Of a DNA stretch of 42,983 nt, positions 15,564-23,215 are shown piece after piece. The stretch comes from an uncultured Oscillospiraceae bacterium. GTDB taxonomy: Bacteria > Bacillota > Clostridia > Oscillospirales > Oscillospiraceae. Made by a program: the position numbers and the translations under genes. The notes below the pieces were generated by a model. It had not been told where the DNA came from and searched no databases. It was given only the letters and a program-made list of their open reading frames with translations. Position 1 is the stretch's first letter. Each line of letters begins with the position of its first letter. The DNA lies in contig CALWYD010000073.1 of NCBI GenBank assembly GCA_944385675.1, positions 1 through 42,983 on the forward strand. The letters run 5' to 3'.

Positions 15564-16490
15564 TTGAATTTTCTGCATTTGCGTTATTTCCTCATGGTGG
15601 CTGAGGAACTAAATATCACTCGGGCGGCCGAGCGGCTGTATATCTCCCAGCAGTCCCTGTCCAACCACATCAGCAACATGGAGCGGGAATTGGACGTGAA
15701 ACTGTTTACCCGCTCCCCAAAGCTGTCCCTGACCTATGCAGGGGACCTGCTGGTGCAGACAGCCACCCAGATTCTGGACCTTTACAACCAATATATGACC
15801 AAGGTGGGAGACATCAACCGCCACTACCTGGGGGTGCTACGGGTGGGCATCTCCCACACCTGCGGGCTGGCCCTGCTGCCGGCGGTGCTGCCCCAGTTCC
15901 GCACGGAGTTCCCTATGGTAGAGTTTGCCCTGTACGAGGGAAATTCCACCCAGCTGGAGGACGAGCTGTCCCACGGGCGGGTGGATCTCATTATATGCTT
16001 CCAGCCCATCATGGTGGCGGGAGTGACCACAGTACCCCTCACGGAGCAGCGGCTGGTGATGGTGGTGCCCAAGCCCTTTACCGACCAGCGGTTTGGCATT
16101 CACGCCGATGAGGTTCGGCTGCAGTACGCCCAGGGAGCGGATATCAGCGCCTTTCAGCAATTTCCTTTCGTCCTCATTAAGCGGGGCAACCGAACCCGAA
16201 ACATTGTGGACCAGTACTTTAGCCGCTATTACTTCAAGCCCCAGCTGATTTTAGAGACGGAGAACACCGTTACCACCCTGGCCATGGCTCAGGCGGGGAT
16301 GGGCATTACCATTTGCCCCGAGCTATTCCTGCGGGCCATCCCAAATGCCCCGGAGGACAGCGCAGGGGTGGATCTCTTTCCCCTCACAGACCCCTCCACC
16401 TTCAGCAAGCTGGTGGCGGGCTACCGGCGAGATCGCTACCTGTCCCACTTTGGAGAGCGGTTTATTGCCATGGCCCAGGAAGCCATGTGA
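15564..16490 (+). CDS. LysR-family transcriptional regulator (TTG start)
   Basis: A 308-residue protein. The start is TTG at 15564, seven bases after GGGAGGA; no ATG with a ribosome site is available upstream, and this start gives the normal family length. The N-terminal winged helix is clear (FLHLRYFLMVAEELNITRAAERLYISQQSLSNHISNMERELDVKLF, residues 3 to about 48), followed by a two-lobed effector-binding domain. Such proteins usually act on the divergent gene with a small-molecule coinducer; here that gene is the D-2-hydroxyacid dehydrogenase, so the coinducer may be its substrate or product. Confidence 0.93.
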   Translation: MNFLHLRYFLMVAEELNITRAAERLYISQQSLSNHISNMERELDVKLFTRSPKLSLTYAGDLLVQTATQILDLYNQYMTKVGDINRHYLGVLRVGISHTCGLALLPAVLPQFRTEFPMVEFALYEGNSTQLEDELSHGRVDLIICFQPIMVAGVTTVPLTEQRLVMVVPKPFTDQRFGIHADEVRLQYAQGADISAFQQFPFVLIKRGNRTRNIVDQYFSRYYFKPQLILETENTVTTLAMAQAGMGITICPELFLRAIPNAPEDSAGVDLFPLTDPSTFSKLVAGYRRDRYLSHFGERFIAMAQEAM

Positions 16491-16510
16491 CCGTGCGCAG
16501 AGACATGAAA

Positions 16511-16544
16511 CGCGCAGAGCCCGGAAGGGCTCTGCGCGTTTTTT
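16511..16544. terminator. Terminator between lysR and the methyltransferase
   Basis: 12-bp perfect arms (CGCGCAGAGCCC at 16511-16522, complement at 16527-16538) with loop GGAA and six T on the plus strand. It probably serves both convergent genes. Confidence 0.92.
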
Positions 16545-16565
16545 GGAGGAGGGGCGATAAGATAT

Positions 16566-17279
16566 TCAATGGGGGATAGGGGGCTGGGCGGTCTCCACCA
16601 CAAAGATGCCAAGCTCCTTCTCCTTTGGCAGATACAGGGGAAAACGGGGATCCCCGGTAGGGCGGGCATCCCGGTCCAAAATTCTCTGGCACTGGGCAGG
16701 AAGAAAATCGGGGTGGTAATCCAATAAAAAGTGCAGGCCCTCCTCCCGGCTGCGCAGGGGCTGGCCGAAGTCCAGACGCAGGCGAAGCAGTCGGAAGGGC
16801 AGTCCCGCCCGCTCCAGCACATTTGCCACTTCATCAGGAGTCTCCTGACGGGCTTCTGCGGACATATGGGCGGGTGTGGGGGCGGCATTCATAATCCGGA
16901 TAAGGCGCCGCCTGGCCAGGGCGGCACATCGAAGCATCAGAGAGAGGGAGGTGCCGAAAAAGCACATGACCACCGTATCAAATTGGTCCTCCAGTTCCTC
17001 CGGATCCCGGCAGAGAAGCGACAGATTATCCAGCCCCCGGGCCTCCGCTTCCCACTCCAGCAGGCCCAGAACCCCCGGATCCCGATCCACACAGGTGATG
17101 TGGGCCACAAAGGGGGCCAGTTCCAAATCCAGCCGCCCCAGGCCGCAGCCTAAATCCGCCACCCGATCCTCGGGGCGCAGGTAAGGCCGCAGATACTCTG
17201 CCAGGCGGCGGTGAAAGGAGCTCTGGGAACTGGCGGTCAGATACCAGTTTACCCGCTCCTCTGTCCAGAAATAGTCCAT
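16566..17279 (-). CDS. Class I SAM-dependent methyltransferase, substrate unknown
   Basis: A 237-residue protein starting at ATG 17279 behind GAGAGGAG. Residues 40-55 carry the SAM-binding motif I VADLGCGLGRLDLELA, then VDRDPG with the acidic residue for the ribose and DTVVMCFFGTSLS in the motif IV position. The C-terminal half has no recognised substrate domain. It is a single gene facing lysR across a shared terminator. A 13-bp inverted repeat lies about 100 bases upstream of its start. Confidence 0.8.
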   Translation of the reverse strand: MDYFWTEERVNWYLTASSQSSFHRRLAEYLRPYLRPEDRVADLGCGLGRLDLELAPFVAHITCVDRDPGVLGLLEWEAEARGLDNLSLLCRDPEELEDQFDTVVMCFFGTSLSLMLRCAALARRRLIRIMNAAPTPAHMSAEARQETPDEVANVLERAGLPFRLLRLRLDFGQPLRSREEGLHFLLDYHPDFLPAQCQRILDRDARPTGDPRFPLYLPKEKELGIFVVETAQPPIPH

Positions 17280-17378
17280 AACAAGTCTCCTCTCTTAGAG
17301 CGCAGTGAAAACTTGGCGGGGAAACAGGGGGTATCCGCCGCCGGGGAAACGGCCACCCCCCCAAAGTATTGGTCAGAA

Positions 17379-17410
17379 AAATCGTTATATTAGTAAAAAT
17401 ATAACGATTT
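17379..17410. promoter_or_regulatory. 13-bp perfect inverted repeat, operator candidate
   Basis: Arms AAATCGTTATATT (17379-17391) and its exact complement (17398-17410) enclose a 6-base centre. The segment is strongly AT-rich, unlike its surroundings, and lies where the methyltransferase promoter is expected. Confidence 0.6.
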
Positions 17411-17493
17411 GTAATATGATTATAAACAGGGACAGAGGATCTGTCAACCGCTTTTTGGAAGGAACAGAGGAGCCGGGCTGCAAAGTGGGACGA

Positions 17494-17535
17494 TAAAACG
17501 TTCCCGGCCGCCGGGAGGCGGCCGGGAACGTTTTA
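17494..17535. terminator. Terminator after nadE, 19-bp perfect stem
   Basis: Arms at 17494-17512 and 17517-17535 are perfectly complementary with a 4-base loop and end in TTTTA on both strands. It lies 46 bases past the nadE stop. Confidence 0.88.
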
Positions 17536-17581
17536 GAGAAATGGGCGGTTTTGCCGGTGTGACCCTGTCGGCGGAGGGGGG

Positions 17582-19501
17582 TCAGGACAACCCCTCCAGT
17601 TCCTCCAGCCACAGGGCTGCCACGGCGTCGCTGGGCATGCGCCAGTCCCCCCGGGGGGACAGGGACACGGAGCCCACCTTGGGCCCGTCGGGCAGGCAGG
17701 AGCGCTTGAACTGCTGGACGAAGAAGCGGCGGTAGAAGTTCTGAAGCCACTTGAGGAGGGTGGCCCGGTCGTAGTCCTCCCCCAGGGCGTACAGGGCCAG
17801 CCGGTATACCTTCTTGGGGGAGAAGCCCCAGCGCAGGGCGTAGTAGAGGAAAAAGTCGTGGAGCTGGTAAGGGCCCACCAGATCCTCCGTTTTCTGGGCA
17901 ATCTCCCCCTCCTTGGGGGGGAGCAGCTCCGGGGAGACGGGGGTGTCCAGAATGTCCAGCAGGACGGCGGACAGCTGGGGGTCGGTGTCCTGGGCCTGGC
18001 GGGCGGCGTAGGAGACCAGGTGGCGTACCAGTGTCTTGGGAATGCCGGCGTTTACCCCGTACATAGACATGTGGTCGCCGTTGTAGGTGGCCCAGCCCAG
18101 AGCCAGCTCGGAGAGGTCGCCGGTGCCAATGACCAGCCCTCCTGTCTGGTTGGCGATGTCCATAAGAACCTGGGTGCGCTCCCGGGCCTGTCCGTTCTCA
18201 AAGGTGACGGACAGATCCTCCATGGACTGGCCGATGTCCCGGAAGTGGATCTGCACCGCTTCTCCGATATCCACAGTGCGAAAGGCGGCGCCCACGCGTT
18301 CGGCCAGAATTTGGGCGTTGGACTTGGTGCGCTGGGTGGTGCCGAAACAGGGTATGGTGAGGGCCACGATGTCGGTCATGGGCCGCCCCAGCAGGGCCAT
18401 GGCCCGGGCAGTGATGAGCAGGGCCAGGGTGGAGTCCAGCCCGCCGGACAGGCCGATGACCGCCGTTTTGGCCCGGGCGTGGGCCAGCCGCTTTTTAAGG
18501 CCCAGGGCGGCAATAGTTAAAATTTCTTGGCAGCGTTCATCCCGATCGCCCCGGTCTTCCGGCACGAAGGGGTTGGGGGAGATGGGGCGGGTGAGGACGG
18601 TTTCCGTTACCTCCAGGGAAAAGGAGGACCAGTCCATCTGCTCCTGCCCGGCTGGGGGAAAGGTGGTATTGCGCCGGCGCTCGTAAGCCAGGCGCTGCAC
18701 GTCAATCTCAGTTACAGTCAGGCCGGAGGCAAAGCGCTCCTGGGCCAGCACGGTGCCGTTTTCTGCAATAATATTGTGCCCGGCAAAGACCAGGTCGGTG
18801 GTAGACTCCCCCTCCCCGGCGTCGGCGTACACATAGCCGCACGACAGGCGCCCCGACTGTCCCGCCACCAGGGCGCGGCGATAGTCCGCCTTGCCCACCG
18901 TCTCGTTGGAGGCGGACAGGTTGAGAATCAGGGTGGCCCCGTGAGTAGCCAGGGCGACGGAGAGGGGGACCGGGGACCACAGGTCCTCGCAGATCTCCAC
19001 GCCCACCACCAGCTCAGGCAGGGTGTCGCACTGAAAGAGGTGGCTCTTGCCCAGAAACACCTCCTGGCCGCAGAGGGTCAGTCCCAAAAATTCCTCCTCC
19101 AAAGCGGGCTCAAACCACCGCTTCTCGTAAAATTCGCCGTAGTTGGGCAGATGGGTCTTGGGCACCAGGCCCAGCAGCTCGCCCCGGCAGAGGAGAGCGG
19201 CGCAGTTGTAGAGCTTGCCACCGGCCCGCACCGGCAGGCCCACCGCCAGGAAGAGATCCAGCGCCTCCGAGGCCCGCAGCACCGCCTCCAGGGCCGCCTC
19301 CGCCCCCCGGAGCAGGGCATCCTGCAAGAACAGGTCCCCGCAGGTGTACCCCGTCAGGCATAACTCGGGCAGGCACAGCACTTTCACTCCCTGCTCCGCC
19401 GCCTGACACATGAGGGCAATACAGGCCTGGGCGTTGTGGGCGCAGTCGGCCACCCGGATCTCCGGCGTGCCCGCCGCCACCTTGACAAATCCGTCCCGCA
19501 T
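17582..19501 (-). CDS. nadE: Glutamine-dependent NAD(+) synthetase
   Basis: A 639-residue two-domain enzyme. ATG 19501 is chosen for the GGGAGG site eight bases upstream. The N-terminal nitrilase-like glutaminase has the triad E46 (CLPELCLTGY), K115 (VPKTHLPNY) and C171 (GVEICEDLW). The C-terminal synthetase has the ATP-pyrophosphatase loop SGGLDS at 352-357 and GTGDLSELALGWATYNGDH for the nucleotide site. It uses ammonia channelled from glutamine to convert deamido-NAD to NAD in the cytoplasm, the last step of NAD synthesis. It appears to be a single gene; only a weak promoter-like sequence is visible upstream. Confidence 0.97.
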   Translation of the reverse strand: MRDGFVKVAAGTPEIRVADCAHNAQACIALMCQAAEQGVKVLCLPELCLTGYTCGDLFLQDALLRGAEAALEAVLRASEALDLFLAVGLPVRAGGKLYNCAALLCRGELLGLVPKTHLPNYGEFYEKRWFEPALEEEFLGLTLCGQEVFLGKSHLFQCDTLPELVVGVEICEDLWSPVPLSVALATHGATLILNLSASNETVGKADYRRALVAGQSGRLSCGYVYADAGEGESTTDLVFAGHNIIAENGTVLAQERFASGLTVTEIDVQRLAYERRRNTTFPPAGQEQMDWSSFSLEVTETVLTRPISPNPFVPEDRGDRDERCQEILTIAALGLKKRLAHARAKTAVIGLSGGLDSTLALLITARAMALLGRPMTDIVALTIPCFGTTQRTKSNAQILAERVGAAFRTVDIGEAVQIHFRDIGQSMEDLSVTFENGQARERTQVLMDIANQTGGLVIGTGDLSELALGWATYNGDHMSMYGVNAGIPKTLVRHLVSYAARQAQDTDPQLSAVLLDILDTPVSPELLPPKEGEIAQKTEDLVGPYQLHDFFLYYALRWGFSPKKVYRLALYALGEDYDRATLLKWLQNFYRRFFVQQFKRSCLPDGPKVGSVSLSPRGDWRMPSDAVAALWLEELEGLS

Positions 19502-19597
19502 AATAAAACCTCCCATGGAGTGGAATTTCATTGACAAAAGCGGCCCCGCCGCCTGCTGTCCTCTGTTATCTTACCGTAAACGGGGGGTAAATACAAG

Positions 19598-19626
19598 AGG
19601 AGGACCCGGCTTTGCCGGACCCTCCT
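19598..19626 (-). terminator. Weak terminator after the M56 protease gene
   Basis: AGGAGG and CCGGC arms pair with CCTCCT and GCCGG around TTT, with a two-base internal mismatch. On the minus strand it is followed by CTTGTATTT. It lies between the protease gene and nadE, both on the minus strand. Confidence 0.5.
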
Positions 19627-19667
19627 TCAAAAATTTCCCATGCCGTCCACGGGGAGCAGCTCCTGTG

Positions 19668-21440
19668 CTAGGGCAGCTCTTCCTCGGTTCCGTTAAACTG
19701 GCCGTAGGTTTCGGCAAATTCTTCTCCATTGCCAGTGGCTGCCCCCATGGCCTCCACGGCGGTCACCTCACCGTTTACTACGGTGAATTGCCAGTAGTTG
19801 GGGTACCGGGCGCTGGACAGGCCGGTGAGAAAGTCTCGATACTCCTCCGGGACGGCCGCATCCTGAGACAGGGGCAGGGCGTAGTAAGTGTGGTCGCTGT
19901 CCGCCCCCGTCTCGTCACAGGGATCCACGGACAGGGCCGCCCGCCCGTGGAGGAGATGGGCCCCCTCCATCCCGGCGGCGTACACCGTGCCGCAGTAGCC
20001 GGAAAAGTCCAGATCCGGGGCGGAGAGATCCAGCCGGGAGCTGCCGGCCAGCTGCACCAGGACGGCGCTGCCGCTCCCGTCCAGCACCACCCGGCCCTGG
20101 GCGCCCGTCTGGGTCATGTGCAGGGTATAGAGGATGGTGGCGGGGTTGAGGGGGTAGGCCTCCCCCTCAAAGGTGTGTAGGAGCTGGGCGTCCTCCCCCA
20201 GAGGGGCGGTGTATGACTCCTCCGCCCCCATCCCGCTGCCGCTCCACAGCCACTCCTCCAGGGCCTGATCGTCAGAGAGCAGCTCCGGGGACAGGGGGTA
20301 ATAGGTGACGGTGCGCTCCTCCAGGTCAATGCCGGTAATCCAAACATCGTCTTCCTGAGACTGGTTATAACGCTGCATCTGGGTTTGGCAGCCCACCAGG
20401 CCGCCCGCTAGAACAGTGACGGCCAAAATAAGGACTATGGCGCCCCGTCCCGAGCCCTTGGGGGAGGTGTCCATCATGGCCCGGAACCGAGCAAAGATCT
20501 CCTTCTTGTTGCCGGAAAAGCCGGTGGTCAGCCGGGACAGCTTGGAGTTTCCAACGGTCATCTGCTCCAGAATAGCCCGACCGTAGGCCCGGCGGGCCTT
20601 TGTATCTCGGGTTTTCAGCAGGTCATAGTCACAGCACAGCTCCACGTCCTGTCCCCCCTGACGGATCATAAGCCACACCAGGGGATTAAACCAGTGGATA
20701 CACCCCGCCAGAGACAGCAGAAGTTTATACCACAGATCCCGCCGCTTCAGATGCTGCAGTTCGTGGGCAAGCGCCACCGGCAGGGCGGCCGAGGGCAGAT
20801 CCTGGGGAATCAGTACCGTGGGGCGGAGAAAGCCCATGAGCATGGGGGAGGCCAGGCCGGGAACCTGAAACAGGCCCACGCTCCCGGTCACAGACAGAAG
20901 CAGGCGCTGCCGCTCCAGTTCCTTATGCTCCTCCTGGGAAGCGGGCAGGCGGCGCCGGGCCAGCTGGCGGCACAGGCGAAGGTAGCCAAGGGCCAGCCAG
21001 GCCAGGCTGACCATGCCGCCGGCGGCCCAGATATAGGCCCAGCGGAAAGAGGCGGACCAGGAGCCGTTAACCCCCTCCAGACGAACCAATGCCAGGTCAA
21101 AGATGTGGTACTCCCTCTGCTGGTCGTCGGTATACCACACCTCATAGGTGGCACCCCCGGCGACACCGGCCTGCCAGCCGTAGGAATAGGCCTGCTCCAG
21201 TTCGCTGCTCATCTGCGGGTCGTAAGACGGGGCGGTGAGGGAGGCGGGAATGGACAGCTCCATGGGGTGCCAGGAAAAGGAGAAGGGTAAAACCAGCCGC
21301 ACAGCCACAAACAGCCATGCCCAATACCGCCACCGGGGGGTAAACCGTCGGGACAGGATGGGGGTGAGCAGAAGCAGCAGGGCAATGATCCCACCGCAGG
21401 TGAGACTGAGGGGAAAAAGACGGGTGAGAAGCTGGGCCAT
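19668..21440 (-). CDS. M56-family membrane metalloprotease (BlaR1-like sensor)
   Basis: A 590-residue protein. Membrane helices lie near 10-30, 38-53 and 134-153, and the zinc protease site is HELQH (226-230) with E267 in DVELCCD as the likely third ligand; HWFNPLVW follows as in BlaR1/MecR1. A further helix at about 334-351 anchors a 240-residue extracellular region. That region shows no penicillin-binding SxxK/SxN domain, so it is probably not a beta-lactam sensor. The BlaI repressor gene ends one base upstream; the expected function is signal-induced cleavage of that repressor. No beta-lactamase is nearby. Confidence 0.88.
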   Translation of the reverse strand: MAQLLTRLFPLSLTCGGIIALLLLLTPILSRRFTPRWRYWAWLFVAVRLVLPFSFSWHPMELSIPASLTAPSYDPQMSSELEQAYSYGWQAGVAGGATYEVWYTDDQQREYHIFDLALVRLEGVNGSWSASFRWAYIWAAGGMVSLAWLALGYLRLCRQLARRRLPASQEEHKELERQRLLLSVTGSVGLFQVPGLASPMLMGFLRPTVLIPQDLPSAALPVALAHELQHLKRRDLWYKLLLSLAGCIHWFNPLVWLMIRQGGQDVELCCDYDLLKTRDTKARRAYGRAILEQMTVGNSKLSRLTTGFSGNKKEIFARFRAMMDTSPKGSGRGAIVLILAVTVLAGGLVGCQTQMQRYNQSQEDDVWITGIDLEERTVTYYPLSPELLSDDQALEEWLWSGSGMGAEESYTAPLGEDAQLLHTFEGEAYPLNPATILYTLHMTQTGAQGRVVLDGSGSAVLVQLAGSSRLDLSAPDLDFSGYCGTVYAAGMEGAHLLHGRAALSVDPCDETGADSDHTYYALPLSQDAAVPEEYRDFLTGLSSARYPNYWQFTVVNGEVTAVEAMGAATGNGEEFAETYGQFNGTEEELP

Positions 21441-21441
21441 G

Positions 21442-21816
21442 TCACTTGTCCTCCTGTTCCAGAATTTGCTCCAGACGGCGAATGTCCTCCCCGGTGAGAT
21501 GGGCCCTGGGGAAAAGGGAGGCCACCAGGCTGGACAGGGAGCCCCCGTGGAGTCGGTTCAGAAAGGAGCGGCTCTCGGCAGCAAGGTAGTCCTCCCGGGA
21601 TACCAGGGGAGTGTATCCGTTGGCCCGGCCCTCCTTCTCCCCCCGCACAAAGCCCCGCTCCTCCAACCGGGAGAGAAGCTTGATAAGGGTGGGCGCCTTC
21701 CAGCCTCGGCTGAGCCGGGCGGCAATGTCGCCGGTGCGGACGGGGTACTGTTCCAGGGCCCACAGGGCCTGCATCACTTCCAGCTCCGCGTCAGGCAGAT
21801 GGGGAATGGGTTCCAT
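21442..21816 (-). CDS. BlaI/MecI-family transcriptional repressor
   Basis: A 124-residue protein, the usual length, starting at ATG 21816 behind AAGGAGGCG. The winged helix is clear: LPDAELEVMQALWALE, DIAARLSRGWKAPTLIKLLSRLEERGF. The C-terminal part should dimerise and hold the cleavage site for the M56 protease. It lies one base upstream of that protease and is first in the operon. Two operator-like palindromes cover its promoter, so it should repress itself. Confidence 0.93.
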   Translation of the reverse strand: MEPIPHLPDAELEVMQALWALEQYPVRTGDIAARLSRGWKAPTLIKLLSRLEERGFVRGEKEGRANGYTPLVSREDYLAAESRSFLNRLHGGSLSSLVASLFPRAHLTGEDIRRLEQILEQEDK

Positions 21817-21832
21817 CACAAGTCGCCTCCTT

Positions 21833-21865
21833 AGACAATTGTCTTTTTTTATTTTACAAATGTCT
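21833..21865 (-). promoter_or_regulatory. Two BlaI-type operators
   Basis: AGACAATTGTCT (21833-21844) is a perfect 12-base palindrome just downstream of the start site. ACAAATGT (21856-21863) within TTACAAATGTCTA is a second ACA-N2-TGT site, overlapping the end of the -10 box. Paired ACA/TGT dyads of this type are the known BlaI/MecI targets. Confidence 0.75.
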
Positions 21866-21879
21866 AAAATGAAAGTCAA
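21851..21879 (-). promoter_or_regulatory. Promoter of the blaI-M56 operon
   Basis: On the minus strand TTGACT (plus 21874-21879), a 17-base spacer and TAAAAT (plus 21851-21856). Confidence 0.8.
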
Positions 21880-21921
21880 GGAGAGTTTTAAAAATTACGT
21901 TTCTTCTCCCATCTGCACAAA

Positions 21922-21951
21922 AGGGCGGCCGTCCTTTTGGACGGCCGCCCT
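21922..21951 (-). terminator. Terminator after the SH3b/Big2 protein gene
   Basis: 13-bp perfect arms (AGGGCGGCCGTCC at 21922-21934, complement at 21939-21951) with loop TTTT. On the minus strand it runs into CTTTTGTG. Confidence 0.85.
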
Positions 21952-21998
21952 GGTAGGACAGGGGATTTCATCGCAGTGGGGGAAGAGCCTCGGGGGTC

Positions 21999-22997
21999 TC
22001 AACCCACGGATACATAGTCGCTGGACACATAGCCGGTGGTGCCGCCGCCGATGTCCACTTTGTACCAACCGGAGCCGGTGTCCTCCAGGATAGTAATCTT
22101 GTCGCCGTTTTTCACGCTGGCGATCTTGTCGTAGGAGGAACCGGGGCCGGAGCGGACATTCAGGCCATTGCCGGCATTGGTGATAGTGCCGGGGGTGTTG
22201 GCGGCCACGGGGCCGGAGGTGCTGCCGCCGGAAGAGGTGCTGCTCTCTCCGGGCTGTTCTGAGCCGGAGGAGGGGTTGGCGGGCTTGCAGTAGACGTCAC
22301 AGGTGGCGGTAATTTCGCCGCAGGTGGCGGTGATGACCGCCTTTTTCTTCTCCGTACCCTGGTTGACGTTTTTTACAATGCCATACTCATCCACCGTAGC
22401 CAAAGAGGTGTCGCTGCTGCTCCAGGTGACGGAGCCTTCGGCGCCGGCAGGGGCCAGGGTGACGGAAAACTCGAAGGTCTCGCCGGGCTGCAGAGTCATA
22501 TCCGTCTTATTCAATGTAATAGAAGTGACAGCAGAGGGTTCAGGTTGGGTTTGACCGCCCGGGTTTTGCGGATCCTCCCCGGAGCTGTCAGGGGCAGATA
22601 TATCTCCCGCACTGCCTGCGGAGGAGCCGGCAGAGCTGTCATCCCCCGTTTGGCTGGAACTCTGGGAGGTGGAAGAGCCGCCGGGCAGGCCGCCGGTAAA
22701 GAGAGGGGCAATACGGGTAAAGACAATAAACAATGCGGCGATAATCAAAATCAGGGAGATGACCAGCCCCACCAACTGGATGGGGTGGACCTGTCCGCCG
22801 CCGGCCACCCGCCGCCCGCCGATGCCGGTGCGACCGGGGCGCTCGTCGCAGAAGGGGCAGCGCTTGTAGGTGCTGGAGTAATCCTCGCCGCAGTTTTCAC
22901 AGTGAATCATATCAGGGCGCCGGGAGGGCGTCTGTTTTTGAGAAGAAGGCCGCCGGTCAGAAGAACTCTGACGGGCGGGCGGACGCTTGTCAGCCAT
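21999..22997 (-). CDS. Zinc-ribbon, membrane-anchored Big2/SH3b protein
   Basis: A 332-residue protein. Order of parts: basic N-terminus; zinc ribbon C33-C36/C47-C50 (CENCGEDY, CPFCDE); one membrane helix near 73-96; Ser/Gly-rich linker; Big2 immunoglobulin-like domain about 158-238 (SITLNKTDMTLQPGETFEF); second linker; bacterial SH3 domain about 270-332 (GLNVRSGPGSSYDKIASV). The ribbon would face the cytoplasm and the Ig and SH3 domains the cell wall. ATG 22997 is preferred because GGGGG stands seven bases upstream; ATG 23003 is also in frame but too close. The role is unknown; wall binding or sensing is likely. It is divergent from the AAA+ gene. Confidence 0.85.
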   Translation of the reverse strand: MADKRPPARQSSSDRRPSSQKQTPSRRPDMIHCENCGEDYSSTYKRCPFCDERPGRTGIGGRRVAGGGQVHPIQLVGLVISLILIIAALFIVFTRIAPLFTGGLPGGSSTSQSSSQTGDDSSAGSSAGSAGDISAPDSSGEDPQNPGGQTQPEPSAVTSITLNKTDMTLQPGETFEFSVTLAPAGAEGSVTWSSSDTSLATVDEYGIVKNVNQGTEKKKAVITATCGEITATCDVYCKPANPSSGSEQPGESSTSSGGSTSGPVAANTPGTITNAGNGLNVRSGPGSSYDKIASVKNGDKITILEDTGSGWYKVDIGGGTTGYVSSDYVSVG

Positions 22998-23051
22998 GTC
23001 CATACCCCCGATGTAACCGAATTGAACGCCTGCTGGGACAGGCTTATTTTT

Positions 23052-23080
23052 ATTCTACAAGGATTTTTTTCTCCCGTCAA
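23052..23080 (-). promoter_or_regulatory. Promoter of the zinc-ribbon/SH3b gene
   Basis: On the minus strand TTGACG (plus 23075-23080), a 17-base spacer and TAGAAT (plus 23052-23057). Confidence 0.75.
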
Positions 23081-23136
23081 CGAAAAAAGGGGAAATCACA
23101 GAATGTTCACAATTTCCTGTCTCATTTTGCCCTCCC

Positions 23137-23165
23137 TTGACCGCCGGTCGGTTTTTTCATATAAT
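23137..23165 (+). promoter_or_regulatory. Promoter of the AAA+ operon
   Basis: TTGACC at 23137-23142, a 17-base spacer and a perfect TATAAT at 23160-23165. Confidence 0.85.
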
Positions 23166-23215
23166 AATGCCTGCGGAATGGCCACCGGATTGAAAAGAAC
23201 AGGAGGGGGAGCGCC

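Larger units (their letters stand above)
17280..17581. other. 302-base gap upstream of the methyltransferase
   Basis: It holds an AT-rich inverted repeat (17379-17410) and the strong hairpin after nadE (17494-17535). No gene is seen. A minus-strand promoter may overlap the repeat: TTACAA with TAATAT at a 16-base spacing. Confidence 0.5.

Noticed and set aside
19668-21816. Beta-lactam resistance operon (BlaR1/BlaI)
   Set aside because: The membrane protease lacks a penicillin-binding domain and no beta-lactamase or PBP gene is adjacent.
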